Shown: positions 7,973-16,163 of the stretch, in pieces
Layout of the letters: every line of letters begins with the position of its first letter
How positions within the stretch are numbered: the first letter of the stretch is position 1
Assembly (NCBI RefSeq): GCF_900103505.1
Contig: NZ_FNIA01000009.1
Location: 62,001 to 126,000 of the forward strand
DNA: 64,000 bases
Direction of reading: 5' to 3'
DNA from: Haloarchaeobius iranensis
GTDB lineage: Archaea > Halobacteriota > Halobacteria > Halobacteriales > Natrialbaceae
Program-made: the position numbers and the translations under genes
The notes under the pieces: model-generated
What the model was told of the DNA's origin: nothing
What the model saw: the letters and a program-made list of their open reading frames with translations, nothing else
Database searches by the model: none

Positions 7973-8650
7973 ATGGACTTCGACTCGTTCGTCCTCTGTG
8001 CGAGCACGGCGGACCTCGGTGCGGAGCCGGCGGCTCGTGAACACGCCGACGCCGTCGAGTTCCGGATGGACCTCGCGAGCGACCCGCTCGAAGCGCTCGA
8101 CGATTACGACGGCGAGCTACCGGTGCTGGCGACGAACCGGGCCGGTTGGGAGGGTGGCGACGGTGGGGACGACGACGAGCGACTCGACGCCCTGGCGACG
8201 GCGGCGACCGTGGCGCCCGTCGAGGCCGTCGACCTCGAACTGGCGTCGGTGCAGGACGGCGACGGGAGGAGCGTGGTCGAGCAGGCCCGTGGGGCGGGCG
8301 TGAGTGTTGTCGTCTCCACGCACGACTTCGAGGGGACGAGCGACGGCGAGACGATGGCGACGGCGCTCGACGCCGGGCTGGAACACGGCGACGTGGCGAA
8401 GCTCGCCGTCACGGCGACCGACCGTCGGTCGGTGCTCTCCCTGCTCGCGCTCACGAACGAGTACGACCGCGCGGGCGACCCCGTTGCGACCATCGCGATG
8501 GGCGAGGCGGGACGGCACTCGCGGGTCGTCGCACCCCTGTACGGCTCGCGTATCGGCTACGCGCCGCTCGACCCGGCGGACGCGACCGCGCCGGGGCAGT
8601 TCGACCTCGCGACGACGGCGCGGCTCGTCGACGAGCTGTCGCCGCAGTGA
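7973..8650 (+). CDS. aroD: 3-dehydroquinate dehydratase, type I
   Basis: The 225-residue enzyme has the type I TIM-barrel signature residues: Glu29/Arg31 in AVEFRMD, catalytic His117 in VVSTHDFEGT, and Schiff-base Lys143 in DVAKLAVTA. It dehydrates 3-dehydroquinate in the shikimate route to aromatic amino acids. AroB' (10863-12047), which makes its substrate in archaea, is encoded 2 kb away, separated by two unrelated genes. The C-terminal segment with GQFDLATTARLVDEL is normal. A GGCTTTTGAC element about 28 nt before ATG indicates a leaderless transcript. Confidence 0.93.
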   Translation: MDFDSFVLCASTADLGAEPAAREHADAVEFRMDLASDPLEALDDYDGELPVLATNRAGWEGGDGGDDDERLDALATAATVAPVEAVDLELASVQDGDGRSVVEQARGAGVSVVVSTHDFEGTSDGETMATALDAGLEHGDVAKLAVTATDRRSVLSLLALTNEYDRAGDPVATIAMGEAGRHSRVVAPLYGSRIGYAPLDPADATAPGQFDLATTARLVDELSPQ

Positions 8651-8710
8651 GGCGGTCGCTGGGGCGACCCGACCCGAACCGTATTCAGGGACGACGACGG
8701 ACGTGCGTGT

Positions 8711-9085
8711 ATGGGACGGACTCGACGGCTCGTCGCGGTGCTGCTCTCGTTCCTGTTCCCGGGGCTCGGCCACGTGTACGTCCGCCGGTTCCGCCGCGGG
8801 CTCGGCTTCGCGGCGACGGCGGTCGGGGTCGTACTCCTGCTCGGGCCGGCGATCCCGACGAGTGGTCCGGTGGTCGAGCGGGCGCTCGCGGCCTGGGAGT
8901 CGGCGTCGTTCGGGGTCAACGTCGCGCTGAGCGCCGTCGAGTTCGCCGCGATGCTCGACGTCTACCTCCTCGAGCGGTCGACCGACGACCCCGATACGAC
9001 AGCGAGCTGTCCGAACTGCGGCCGTGAACTGGACGAGGCGCTCTCGTTCTGCCCCTGGTGCGCCCACGAACTCCCCACCGAGTAG
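8711..9085 (+). CDS. Two-span membrane protein with C-terminal zinc ribbon
   Basis: The 124-residue protein has a TM2-like hydrophobic hairpin (about residues 7-50, including LLSFLFPGLGHVYV and a GLGFAATAVGVVLLLGPAIP span), a further hydrophobic stretch around 75-95, and a zinc ribbon CPNCG...CPWC at the C-terminus. This arrangement is common in haloarchaea (zinc ribbon domain-containing protein) and has no known function. It lies between aroD and the pilin-like gene; spacing gives no strong operon evidence. Confidence 0.7.
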   Translation: MGRTRRLVAVLLSFLFPGLGHVYVRRFRRGLGFAATAVGVVLLLGPAIPTSGPVVERALAAWESASFGVNVALSAVEFAAMLDVYLLERSTDDPDTTASCPNCGRELDEALSFCPWCAHELPTE

Positions 9086-9280
9086 CCGGAATTTATGACG
9101 TTGGAGGTACATTATTTCGTCCAGCCAGTTCGACGAGCCGATGGCTGGCGATTGTCCCCGTCTGAACACCGATTTCTGCCCGCCTTTCCGGTAGTAGCGG
9201 GTGGTTATTGTCCCTAAGCCGCTCCTAAAAACGTCGTTTTCGTGTCGGAAAAGAAAGGGTAGCTTCATACCATCGTACGA

Positions 9281-9299
9281 GTATCTTGTGGCTAGATAC
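9281..9299. promoter_or_regulatory. Inverted repeat just before the pilin-like gene
   Basis: GTATCT (9281-9286), 7-nt spacer, AGATAC (9294-9299), ending 6 nt before ATG 9306. It may be an operator or an RNA hairpin that hides the start. The arms are short. Confidence 0.3.
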
Positions 9300-9305
9300 A
9301 GGCAC

Positions 9306-10790
9306 ATGGACAACGAAACCTCGGAGACCCACGATAGGGGGGTCTCGGAGCTGTTGGGGCTCGTCCTGCTGTTCGGGATGGTGGCGGTGGGCATCGCGGC
9401 GATACTGCTTGCCGGCTCGGTGGCCGTCGACAGCATCCAGGAGGAGGCATCGGTCAGTTCGGCGCAGATGGGCATGCACGAACTCGACGCACGGGTCGGC
9501 GACACGGCCAGTGGCCCCGTGGGCATCGACCTCGGGAGCCGTGACGGCGCGTACCGCGTCGTCAGGAACGGTTCGGTCAGCTTCACCGTCAACGAACAGG
9601 CGAACTGCTCGGCGACGACACCGCTCGGGAGCGTCCAGTACCACGACCGGCGGGGCAATCGGCTCGCGTACGAAGCGGGCGGTATCTGGCGGCTCGACAG
9701 CGACGGCGGCGTCTCGATGGTGTCACCGCCGGAGATCGAACACAGGGACGGCACGCTGTCGATGGACCTGACGAACATCTCCGGCCAGTTCGACGGCGGA
9801 CAGGCCGTGATGCGGTCGGCCGAGACGGACGACGAAGATATCGTCGAGCAGCTCTACCGCGGCGGTCCGGGGTGCTTCCCGCCCGAGAACATCACCGTCA
9901 CGGTGGAGAGCCGGTTCTACGAGGCGTGGGGCCGGTTCTTCGCGGACCGTCTGAACGAGTCGACGACGGTCGTCGACGACAGCACGGGGACGGCCTCGGT
10001 CCGGCTCCCCATCGACTCGGCCTTCGCGGCGGACGCGTCGAACGACTCCGTGACCTCGAGCACGCAGTTCAACGCGACGGTCGAGCTGCTGGGAACGGAG
10101 CTGTCCGGGCTCGATAACAGCAGTGAAATCGCCATCTACGGCCTCACGACGTTCCGCATCGTCGCCGATGGCGACGAGTACACGCCGTGGCCCGACGGCG
10201 ACCCGGACGATGGTATCGCTGCCGAGGCCGCAGAGGACGACGTGAACGACCCAACCGAAGGCGAGCACCAGTCGTATCAGCTGACGGACCGCGAGCAGGG
10301 GACGGCCATCACGGTCAGGGCCACCTCGTGGACGTGTAACGACTGGGAAGATTCGTACCAGGACATCACCGTCGACGGGACCAGCTACGACCAGCACCGC
10401 TGTGAGGAGGCCAACGACAAGCGCATCTCGCTCAATTCCTCCGGGGAGAGCTCGAACCTCGTCGTGCTGGAGGACGGCGAGGCGGTGCCCAACTTCGGCG
10501 CGGCGGGCGCGGAACAGCGCGGCCTCGACGAGATACTCGGTTCGCGCATCGACGGGACCGGGACGCTCCAGCTCGCGCCCAACGAGTTCGTGTTCCTCTA
10601 CGAGCTCTCCGAGGAGAACGCCGACCCGGCCAACGCCGGCGGCTCCGGGGACCCCGACTACAACGACGCGGTCGTGCTCGTGACCATCGAGCAGTCCTGG
10701 AACAACACCGGGGACCTCTCCATCCGCATCGAGAAGGACCAGATCATCGTCGAGGACGACGAGGAGGAGAACAGCCTCGCGGTGCCGTAA
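9306..10790 (+). CDS. Large pilin-like secreted protein with class III signal sequence (DUF7289-type)
   Basis: The 494-residue protein starts MDNETSETHDRG, then VSELLGLVLLFGMVAVGIAA, the hydrophobic helix of a class III (archaellin/type IV pilin-like) signal peptide. Cleavage would be expected at RG|VSEL. The rest is an extracellular, Asp/Glu/Ser/Thr-rich beta-type domain with many N-glycosylation sequons and four cysteines, including RGGPGCF, TSWTCND and HRCEEAN. It resembles the haloarchaeal family I know as DUF7289. I chose ATG 9306 because the upstream in-frame sequence would put a non-signal segment in front of the helix. A 6-bp inverted repeat (9281-9299) lies directly before the start. 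Confidence 0.7.
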   Translation: MDNETSETHDRGVSELLGLVLLFGMVAVGIAAILLAGSVAVDSIQEEASVSSAQMGMHELDARVGDTASGPVGIDLGSRDGAYRVVRNGSVSFTVNEQANCSATTPLGSVQYHDRRGNRLAYEAGGIWRLDSDGGVSMVSPPEIEHRDGTLSMDLTNISGQFDGGQAVMRSAETDDEDIVEQLYRGGPGCFPPENITVTVESRFYEAWGRFFADRLNESTTVVDDSTGTASVRLPIDSAFAADASNDSVTSSTQFNATVELLGTELSGLDNSSEIAIYGLTTFRIVADGDEYTPWPDGDPDDGIAAEAAEDDVNDPTEGEHQSYQLTDREQGTAITVRATSWTCNDWEDSYQDITVDGTSYDQHRCEEANDKRISLNSSGESSNLVVLEDGEAVPNFGAAGAEQRGLDEILGSRIDGTGTLQLAPNEFVFLYELSEENADPANAGGSGDPDYNDAVVLVTIEQSWNNTGDLSIRIEKDQIIVEDDEEENSLAVP

Positions 10791-10801
10791 CTGCCTCCGA
10801 C

Positions 10802-10859
10802 GGCCCGCGAGACACGGCGCTCCAGCTGAGCCCGCAGCGACGGAGACCGTCTCGTCGGC
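10802..10859. terminator. Possible bidirectional terminator between convergent genes
   Basis: The 72-nt gap between the pilin-like gene and aroB' holds an imperfect inverted repeat, roughly GGCCCGCGAGAC (from about 10802) against GTCTCGTCGGCC (to about 10859), with a shorter hairpin nested near 10840. There is no clear T tract on either side. Confidence 0.25.
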
Positions 10860-10862
10860 CGG

Positions 10863-12047
10863 TCACTTCTCGACGATGCTCTCCTCGATGGCCTCGCCGA
10901 AGTGCCGGGCCGTGTCCTCGTAGTAGACGAGCAGCTCGTCACCCTCCGCGAGGTCGGTGATGGCCGTCCGGCCGTCGCGCGTGTGGACCTTGATTGTCTC
11001 GGCGTTCTGCAGCAGCGTCTCGAAGCGGTCGCCGTCGCGCTCCAGTTCGACCCGGAACATCGGACGCTGTTCGATCTTCGCGCGACCGACGATGGCCTCG
11101 CGCGTGTGGCCCTCGGTGTCGACGACCTGCACCTCGTCGCCGGAGCCGACCTCGCTCAGGTACTTGGTCCCACCGCCGGGCGTGCGAACGTACGCGTGGA
11201 CCGCGCCGGCGTTCACGCGGAACGGGCGCGAGGCGACGTACGGCGACTCCGCGGTCTCCGCGTGGACGAACACCAGCCCGCGGCTCATCGAGCCGACGAG
11301 CATCCCCTCGTCGTGGTCGAGCAGCGAGCCCGTGTCGACACAGACCCGGTCCGCGCTGCCGGTCTGCTCGACGGTGCGGACCGTCGCCCACGAGAGGTCG
11401 AGCTGTTCGCGTTCGGACTCGTCGCGCACCTCGACCGTGCGCCGAATCTCGTCCGGGTCGTCGCTGTCGAGCAGGACGGCGTCGGCACCCAGCTCCAGCG
11501 TCTCGAACGCCGTGCGGGCGTCCTCGGAATCCGAGACGCCCGCAACCAGGGCGGTCTCCTCGCCGATGCGTGCGATGAGGTTCTCCAGGGGGATGATGGT
11601 CCAGTCCTCCCCGACGACGATGGTGTAGTCGGCCGTCTCCGCCGCCGCCTCGGCGAACCGCTCGTACTCCTGTCCGAGAATGCGGACGTAGGCCCCGTCG
11701 GCGTTCCCCCGGCGCAGCGTCGAGAGATCGGCAGAGCCGGAGAGGTCCGCCGGGAACTCGACCGTGCCGTCGCCCTCGCCCTCCTTCCCGACGACGTACG
11801 CGTCGGGTTCGACCGGCTCTTCCGCCGCTGCCTCCGACTCGCCCTCCGCGTCGTCGATGACGTCCACGTCGCCGCCGCTCCGGAACGCCGCGACGTTCAC
11901 CGCACCGAGCTCGCGGACGCGCTCGACGTCCCAGTCGTCGACGAGGACCCAGTCGACGCCGGCCTCCAGGCCGGCGGTGATGCGGCGCTTTCGCGCCTCC
12001 CAGTCGCCGACGGCGTCGTCGGCCTTCAGCCAGACTTCGCGTGTCAT
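10863..12047 (-). CDS. aroB': 3-dehydroquinate synthase II (archaeal AroB')
   Basis: The 394-residue protein begins MTREVWLKADDAVGDWE, the standard start of archaeal DHQS II, and keeps the long C-terminal conserved block (SMSRGLVFVHAET, RVNAGAVHAYV, LSEVGSGDEV, TVGRAKIE-like). It converts 2-amino-3,7-dideoxy-threo-hept-6-ulosonate to 3-dehydroquinate, the archaeal entry to the shikimate pathway, and feeds AroD at 7973. I chose ATG 12047 over the in-frame ATG 12107 because the family starts there. An acidic insertion (about residues 55-75, EGESEAAAEEPVEPD) is a haloarchaeal feature. Confidence 0.93.
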   Translation of the reverse strand: MTREVWLKADDAVGDWEARKRRITAGLEAGVDWVLVDDWDVERVRELGAVNVAAFRSGGDVDVIDDAEGESEAAAEEPVEPDAYVVGKEGEGDGTVEFPADLSGSADLSTLRRGNADGAYVRILGQEYERFAEAAAETADYTIVVGEDWTIIPLENLIARIGEETALVAGVSDSEDARTAFETLELGADAVLLDSDDPDEIRRTVEVRDESEREQLDLSWATVRTVEQTGSADRVCVDTGSLLDHDEGMLVGSMSRGLVFVHAETAESPYVASRPFRVNAGAVHAYVRTPGGGTKYLSEVGSGDEVQVVDTEGHTREAIVGRAKIEQRPMFRVELERDGDRFETLLQNAETIKVHTRDGRTAITDLAEGDELLVYYEDTARHFGEAIEESIVEK

Positions 12048-12107
12048 GCTCGCACCGTCGACCGGTGGTGGCTTGAACGTGGCGTTCGCGACGAGAACGG
12101 CTGTCAT

Positions 12108-12509
12108 CGGTGTCACTGTCTCTCGACGGGGGAAACCGAAGAGCGTGGACCGCGAACATCCAGAGAGTACCGAGCGTAGTGGGACTCTCTTTCCCCGATA
12201 ACAGCCAGAAAGCCCCGGCCGTCTCGACTCGGGAGGCTCGCTGCGCTCCTCGTTCCTGCGGTGCTTGCGTCGCCTGCCTTCGACGAGACTGCCGCCCCTT
12301 TCAATCCCACCCGACCGCACAGCACCGCGCCTCACACCTCCCCAACCGATTGCGGTGCTCGCTGCGCTTCGCTCCTCATCCCTCGCACGAGCGTCGGCGA
12401 GACGCGCTCCCTTCAGTCGCGCAGTCTCGCCAGGCCGCGCGCCAGCCGGCTGATTGGTCACCATCGCCCGCAGCGAGTTTACAAATATTATAAACCTGTC
12501 GAGTGTGCG
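12108..12509. other. Intergenic region with haloarchaeal-type GC-rich repeats
   Basis: No gene is supported in these 400 bases. Two related tracts occur: GGCTCGCTGCGCTCCTCG... (12235-12277) and GGTGCTCGCTGCGCTTCGC... (12354-12386), sharing a CTCGCTGCGCT core and a CCTC end. An inverted repeat AGAGAGT (12162-12168)/ACTCTCT (12184-12190) lies nearby. The minus-strand 70-codon reading frame here translates to a GDASTAGTRSAAS-type peptide that, from memory, turns up repeatedly as a spurious ORF in haloarchaeal genomes, so I treat this as a dispersed noncoding repeat. Confidence 0.5.
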
Positions 12510-13816
12510 CTACGACTTTGGCCCCAGGTACCCCCACGCCTGCAGGCGGTCGCCCTCGCCGTCGATCCAGCGCTCGCCGATGTCGTCGCGGTAGTACATG
12601 TTGGGCATGACGATGTCGCCGATGCGGCCGTAGCACTGCTCGCGGGCCTCCTGCATCGTCTCGCCCGTCCCGGTGACGACGATGGGCATCCCGGACTCGC
12701 CGGCGGCACGCCACTGGCCGTCGATGCGCTTCGCGTCCTCGATGTGGATGCCCTCGCGGCTCTCCGTCTCGAAGACGACGGCGGCGTTGCGGGAGTTCTC
12801 GTCGTACGTCTGCTCGTCGTCGAACGGGAACGGCGGGAGCACGATGCGGACACCGATCTGGTAGCCACGGTGGACGTCGAGGTCCGGGTCGTTGCCGTGG
12901 GCGAGGTCGAAGAAGAAACGGCCGGTGCTGGACTCGAAGGACTCCTCCTGCAGCGCGATGGTCGGGTAGCCGAAGCGCGGCGTGAACTCGAGCGGGTAGA
13001 TGCCGTTCTCGTTCACGATGCAGTTGATGTCGATGCTACCGACGTAGCCCTCGTCGGCGAGCCAGCTCTCCAGCTTGCCCAGGGTCTCCTCGAACAGCCG
13101 GTTGCGGCCGGCCCAGAACATCGCGGTGCCCATCTCGCCCGTGGAGGGGCCGATGTTGCCCGGGAAGAGTTTCTTGTGCTCGAAGTTGAAGTTCACCCGG
13201 TCGACGAACGAGCTGCCGTCGAAGAAGCCACAGACGGCGATCTCCACGCCCTCGACCTTGCGCTGGAGCTGGAACCCCTTCATCCGGTGGCCCCACGCCT
13301 TCTCGTACGCCCGCAGCACGTCAACGACGTCGCTGCCGTCGTCCTCGTCGCCGACGTACAGGAGCCGTTTGACGTTCTGCACCTCGCCCAGGGGCTTGAT
13401 GACGTACGGGGCAGGGTGCTCCTGGACGTGCCCGATGGCTGCGTCGAAGTCGTGGAACACGTGGTGCTCGATGGTGGTGACGCCGTGTTCCTCGAGCACG
13501 TCCATCGCGTAGCCGCGGTCCTCCTCCAGCCGGTCAGTGTTCGGTGTCCCACCCACGACGGCGGTGCCCTGCTCCCGGAGGTCCCGGGCGAGTTCGCCTG
13601 TGCCGACGTCGTCGCCGACCCAGATGTCGTCGAAGACGACGACGTCGGCCCAGTCGACCTCGGCCCGCCAGTCGTCGGTCTTCGGGACGAAGCCGTCGCC
13701 GATCTCCTGGTCGCTCTCGGCCTCGATGTAGTACTTGACGCCGTGGCCCTCGCGGTGGACCTGCCGGTGACCAGTGCGGCGTCGGCGGAGACGAACAGGA
13801 AGTGCTTGGAGTCCAT
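12510..13816 (-). pseudogene. purD: Phosphoribosylamine-glycine ligase (GARS), frameshifted near N-terminus
   Basis: From about codon 25 to the stop the frame encodes a full ATP-grasp GARS-like protein (DDWRAEVDWADVVVFDD, YVIKPLGEVQNVKRLLYVG, PGNIGPSTGEMGTAMFW, PLEFTPRFGYPTIALQEES, ending RLQAWGYLGPKS). The conserved start MDSKHFLFVSADAALVT lies at ATG 13816, but in another frame. The distance from ATG to stop is 1307 nt, one short of a multiple of three. From the usual family sequence (SADAALxTDLAWQVHREGH) I infer that about 10 nt coding for part of DLAWQ are missing near 13766. The enzyme joins glycine to phosphoribosylamine in purine synthesis. Either the gene is broken, or the sequence has an error, or translation starts elsewhere. 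Confidence 0.85.
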
Positions 13817-13962
13817 GGCTGTGGTCGTGTCGGGCCGCACGTCGCGGCGTCCAACTGGGACCCACGAGTGCCACGGTGAAAAAACGGGAGCGTGAGGGAC
13901 GCAGGCGCCCCTGACCGAAAGCGGTGGGTTCGACGGGGATTCCAGGGGCACGTACCGGAGAA

Positions 13963-13969
13963 ATTTAAG
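13963..13969 (+). promoter_or_regulatory. TATA box for the PGF-CTERM gene
   Basis: AAATTTAAG around 13962-13970 lies about 30 nt before ATG 13997, which fits a near-leaderless transcript. Confidence 0.5.
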
Positions 13970-13996
13970 TGAATACGGGTTCCACTCTGCAACAGT

Positions 13997-15277
13997 ATGC
14001 GACTCACAGTGGTACTCGTCGGCCTGTCGTTGCTCGTCTCCCCCATGGCAGTAGCTGCCGGCCCCGCGGTGGCATCGGCGAGCACGACTGACACCGACGT
14101 GACGCTCCGTGTGACGGTGGTGAACGCGCAGGGTGACCCCCTGGGCAACGCCGAGGTGACGGTCTCGTACGACGGTGAGGAACAGACGAGCGGGACTGTC
14201 GCGACCGGTGAGGTGCTGTTCGACGTGCCGGAGGGCGCGACCGTCGAGATAACACCGAGCCACCCGATGCTCGTGAAGAACAACCCGGTGACGGTCGAGA
14301 ACGTCGAGGGCACCACCGACGTGACGGTGACGATGTACCCGTCGGCGACAGGGGAGATATCCGTCGTCGACGCGAGCGGGAACGCTGTGAGCGATGCGGA
14401 CGTCCAGCTTCGGAAGGACGGGCGCACGGTGCTCGCCGACACCGGGACGACCGGCAACGACGGGACGTACACGACTCCGACGCTCGAACGCGGCAACTAC
14501 ACCGTCGAGATCACGAAGCCGGGGTACTACGAGGAGCGTCGGACGGTCAGGCTCTCCGGCGATACGGACGTGCCCGTCGAGGTCGAGCAGGGCAGTGTCA
14601 CGGTCGACTTCAGCGTCGTCGACGCCCACTTCGACCCCGCCGAGCCGCTCCGGGCCAACATCGAGATCGAGGACGCGAGCGGGACCATCGGTACGTTCCG
14701 GACCGACGGCAGCGGGAACCGGAGCGTCAGCCTCGACGTGAACACGCGCTACACGGTCACCGTCGACAAGGAGGGCTACGAGACCGTCAGCACGACCTTC
14801 CGCATCGGCGAGCGCGACCGGACCCGGACGTTCGCGATCGTGCGGACGCCGCGGTTGACGGTCGAGCCGATGAACACCCAGGTCGTGGTGGGCCAGAGTG
14901 TCCGGGTCGACGTCACCAACGAGTACGACGAGCCCGCGGCCGGCGCCGAGGTGCGCATCGACGGCGAAACGGTCGCGACGACCGACGAGAGCGGCACCGC
15001 CACGCTCACCGTCGAACAGGCCGGCGAGGTCGAGCTCACCGCGGTCAACGGCTCGGCCGAGTCGCCGGGTGTCATCATCGAGGCCTTCGAGCCGCGGACC
15101 GACACCCCGACGGGGACCGCAACGGCGAACGGGACCGCGACGCCGTCGGCGAACGAGACCACGCAGGCACCGGGGACGACCGAGGGGGCGGACGACGGTG
15201 GGACGCCGGGCTTCGGCGTGGCCGTCGCACTCGTGGCGCTGGTCATCGCTGCACTGCTCGCACGCATCCGGGACTAA
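13997..15277 (+). CDS. Secreted surface protein with PGF-CTERM anchor and carboxypeptidase-regulatory-like repeats
   Basis: The 426-residue protein has a Sec signal peptide (about 1-27, cleaved after SPMAVAAGPAVASA), three to four beta-sandwich repeats of the carboxypeptidase-regulatory/PEGA type (each with G-x-V/I-x-V-x-D-x-x-G-N/D-x-V-x-x-A-x-V and a closing G.Y/YTVTV strand, about residues 33-110, 112-180, 190-275, 285-355), a Thr-rich stalk (about 360-395) and a terminal PGF-CTERM segment (TPGFGVAVALVAL, then ARIRD). Archaeosortase A would cleave at PGF and attach a lipid. It is probably a cell-envelope adhesin or stalk protein. It is divergent from purD. Confidence 0.85.
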   Translation: MRLTVVLVGLSLLVSPMAVAAGPAVASASTTDTDVTLRVTVVNAQGDPLGNAEVTVSYDGEEQTSGTVATGEVLFDVPEGATVEITPSHPMLVKNNPVTVENVEGTTDVTVTMYPSATGEISVVDASGNAVSDADVQLRKDGRTVLADTGTTGNDGTYTTPTLERGNYTVEITKPGYYEERRTVRLSGDTDVPVEVEQGSVTVDFSVVDAHFDPAEPLRANIEIEDASGTIGTFRTDGSGNRSVSLDVNTRYTVTVDKEGYETVSTTFRIGERDRTRTFAIVRTPRLTVEPMNTQVVVGQSVRVDVTNEYDEPAAGAEVRIDGETVATTDESGTATLTVEQAGEVELTAVNGSAESPGVIIEAFEPRTDTPTGTATANGTATPSANETTQAPGTTEGADDGGTPGFGVAVALVALVIAALLARIRD

Positions 15278-15297
15278 CGCGGGTCCCCGGGCGTGGA

Positions 15298-15816
15298 CTA
15301 CTCGAACAGTCCTTCGTGGCGCGACGCGAGGTCGGTGTAGGCCCCCGACGAGTAGGCGGACGCTATCTCCTCCGGTTCGACGGTCGTCTCCGACAGCGGC
15401 ACGACCGTCGCGGGGACGCCGCGGGCGAACGACTCCGGCGGGACCGCGAACCCGTCCGGGAGGACGGTTCCGGCCGCGATGACGCTCCGTTCGCCGACGG
15501 TCGCTCCCGAGTTCAGGGTCGCGTTGATGCCCACCAGCGAACCGGCCTCGACGGTGGCATCGTTCAGCACTGCGCCGTGGCCGACCATGACACGGTCGCC
15601 GACCTCGCTGGCGTGGAACACGGCCGTATCCCCCACGTGTGACTCCGCACCGACGCGGACGGTTCCCACGTCGCCCCGGAGGACGACGCCCGGCCAGACG
15701 CTCGCATCGGGCTCGATACGGACGTCACCGACCAGGGTGGCGTCGCGGGCGACGAACGCGTCTTCGTGGACGGTCGGCGTGGTCGACTCGAACGCGTAGT
15801 TCCGACGGTCTACCAT
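15298..15816 (-). CDS. Gamma-carbonic-anhydrase-like left-handed beta-helix protein lacking one zinc ligand
   Basis: The 172-residue protein consists of hexapeptide repeats (left-handed beta helix, about residues 15-135) plus a C-terminal helix. Two of the three histidines that bind metal in gamma carbonic anhydrase are present: His68 (AVFHAS) and His80 (VGHGAVL). The third position, five residues after His80, is Asn85 (LNDA). Known active enzymes use His there, so activity is doubtful; a CaiE/PaaY-like acyl-transfer or structural role is possible. Start ATG 15816 gives the family N-terminus (RNYAFE...PTVHEDAFVA); longer in-frame starts are not conserved-looking. Confidence 0.8.
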   Translation of the reverse strand: MVDRRNYAFESTTPTVHEDAFVARDATLVGDVRIEPDASVWPGVVLRGDVGTVRVGAESHVGDTAVFHASEVGDRVMVGHGAVLNDATVEAGSLVGINATLNSGATVGERSVIAAGTVLPDGFAVPPESFARGVPATVVPLSETTVEPEEIASAYSSGAYTDLASRHEGLFE

Positions 15817-15936
15817 GTCGTTTGGTATCGTGACACAGTACCAAAACCGTTCGTGTCGACGTCGCTCACGTTCGTCGACGGGGGTGTGCTTCGTCCCCTC
15901 GGACACGTGAGCCGGGCCCACTGAACGGGCTCTCAC

Positions 15937-16163
15937 TCCGCGTTCGACTCGAACCCTGATTCGACCCTCGATTCTCTCGTGACGGTTAATGACGCCGCGA
16001 GCGATGCTGTGGACGTGCTTGGGCGGCGGTCGACGACGCAGTCGGTGCCATCCGCGGGTGGGGCCGCGATGGCCGAGGCGAGAGCGCCAGCACGACTCCT
16101 GTCATAGCTCGGTGGGCGCGACACGCGACCCGCCGCTATTCCTCTCGGTGACGAGCGATGCCG
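15937..16163. other. Intergenic region without recognised features
   Basis: Between the gamma-CA-like gene's open frame and the flavoprotein gene I see no gene, RNA or strong repeat. The frames here have the wrong codon pattern. Confidence 0.4.

Noticed and set aside
12113-12325. 70-codon minus-strand ORF (GDASTAGTRSAAS-type peptide)
   Set aside because: It is basic, lies on repeat tracts and looks like a recurrent spurious ORF of haloarchaeal repeats.
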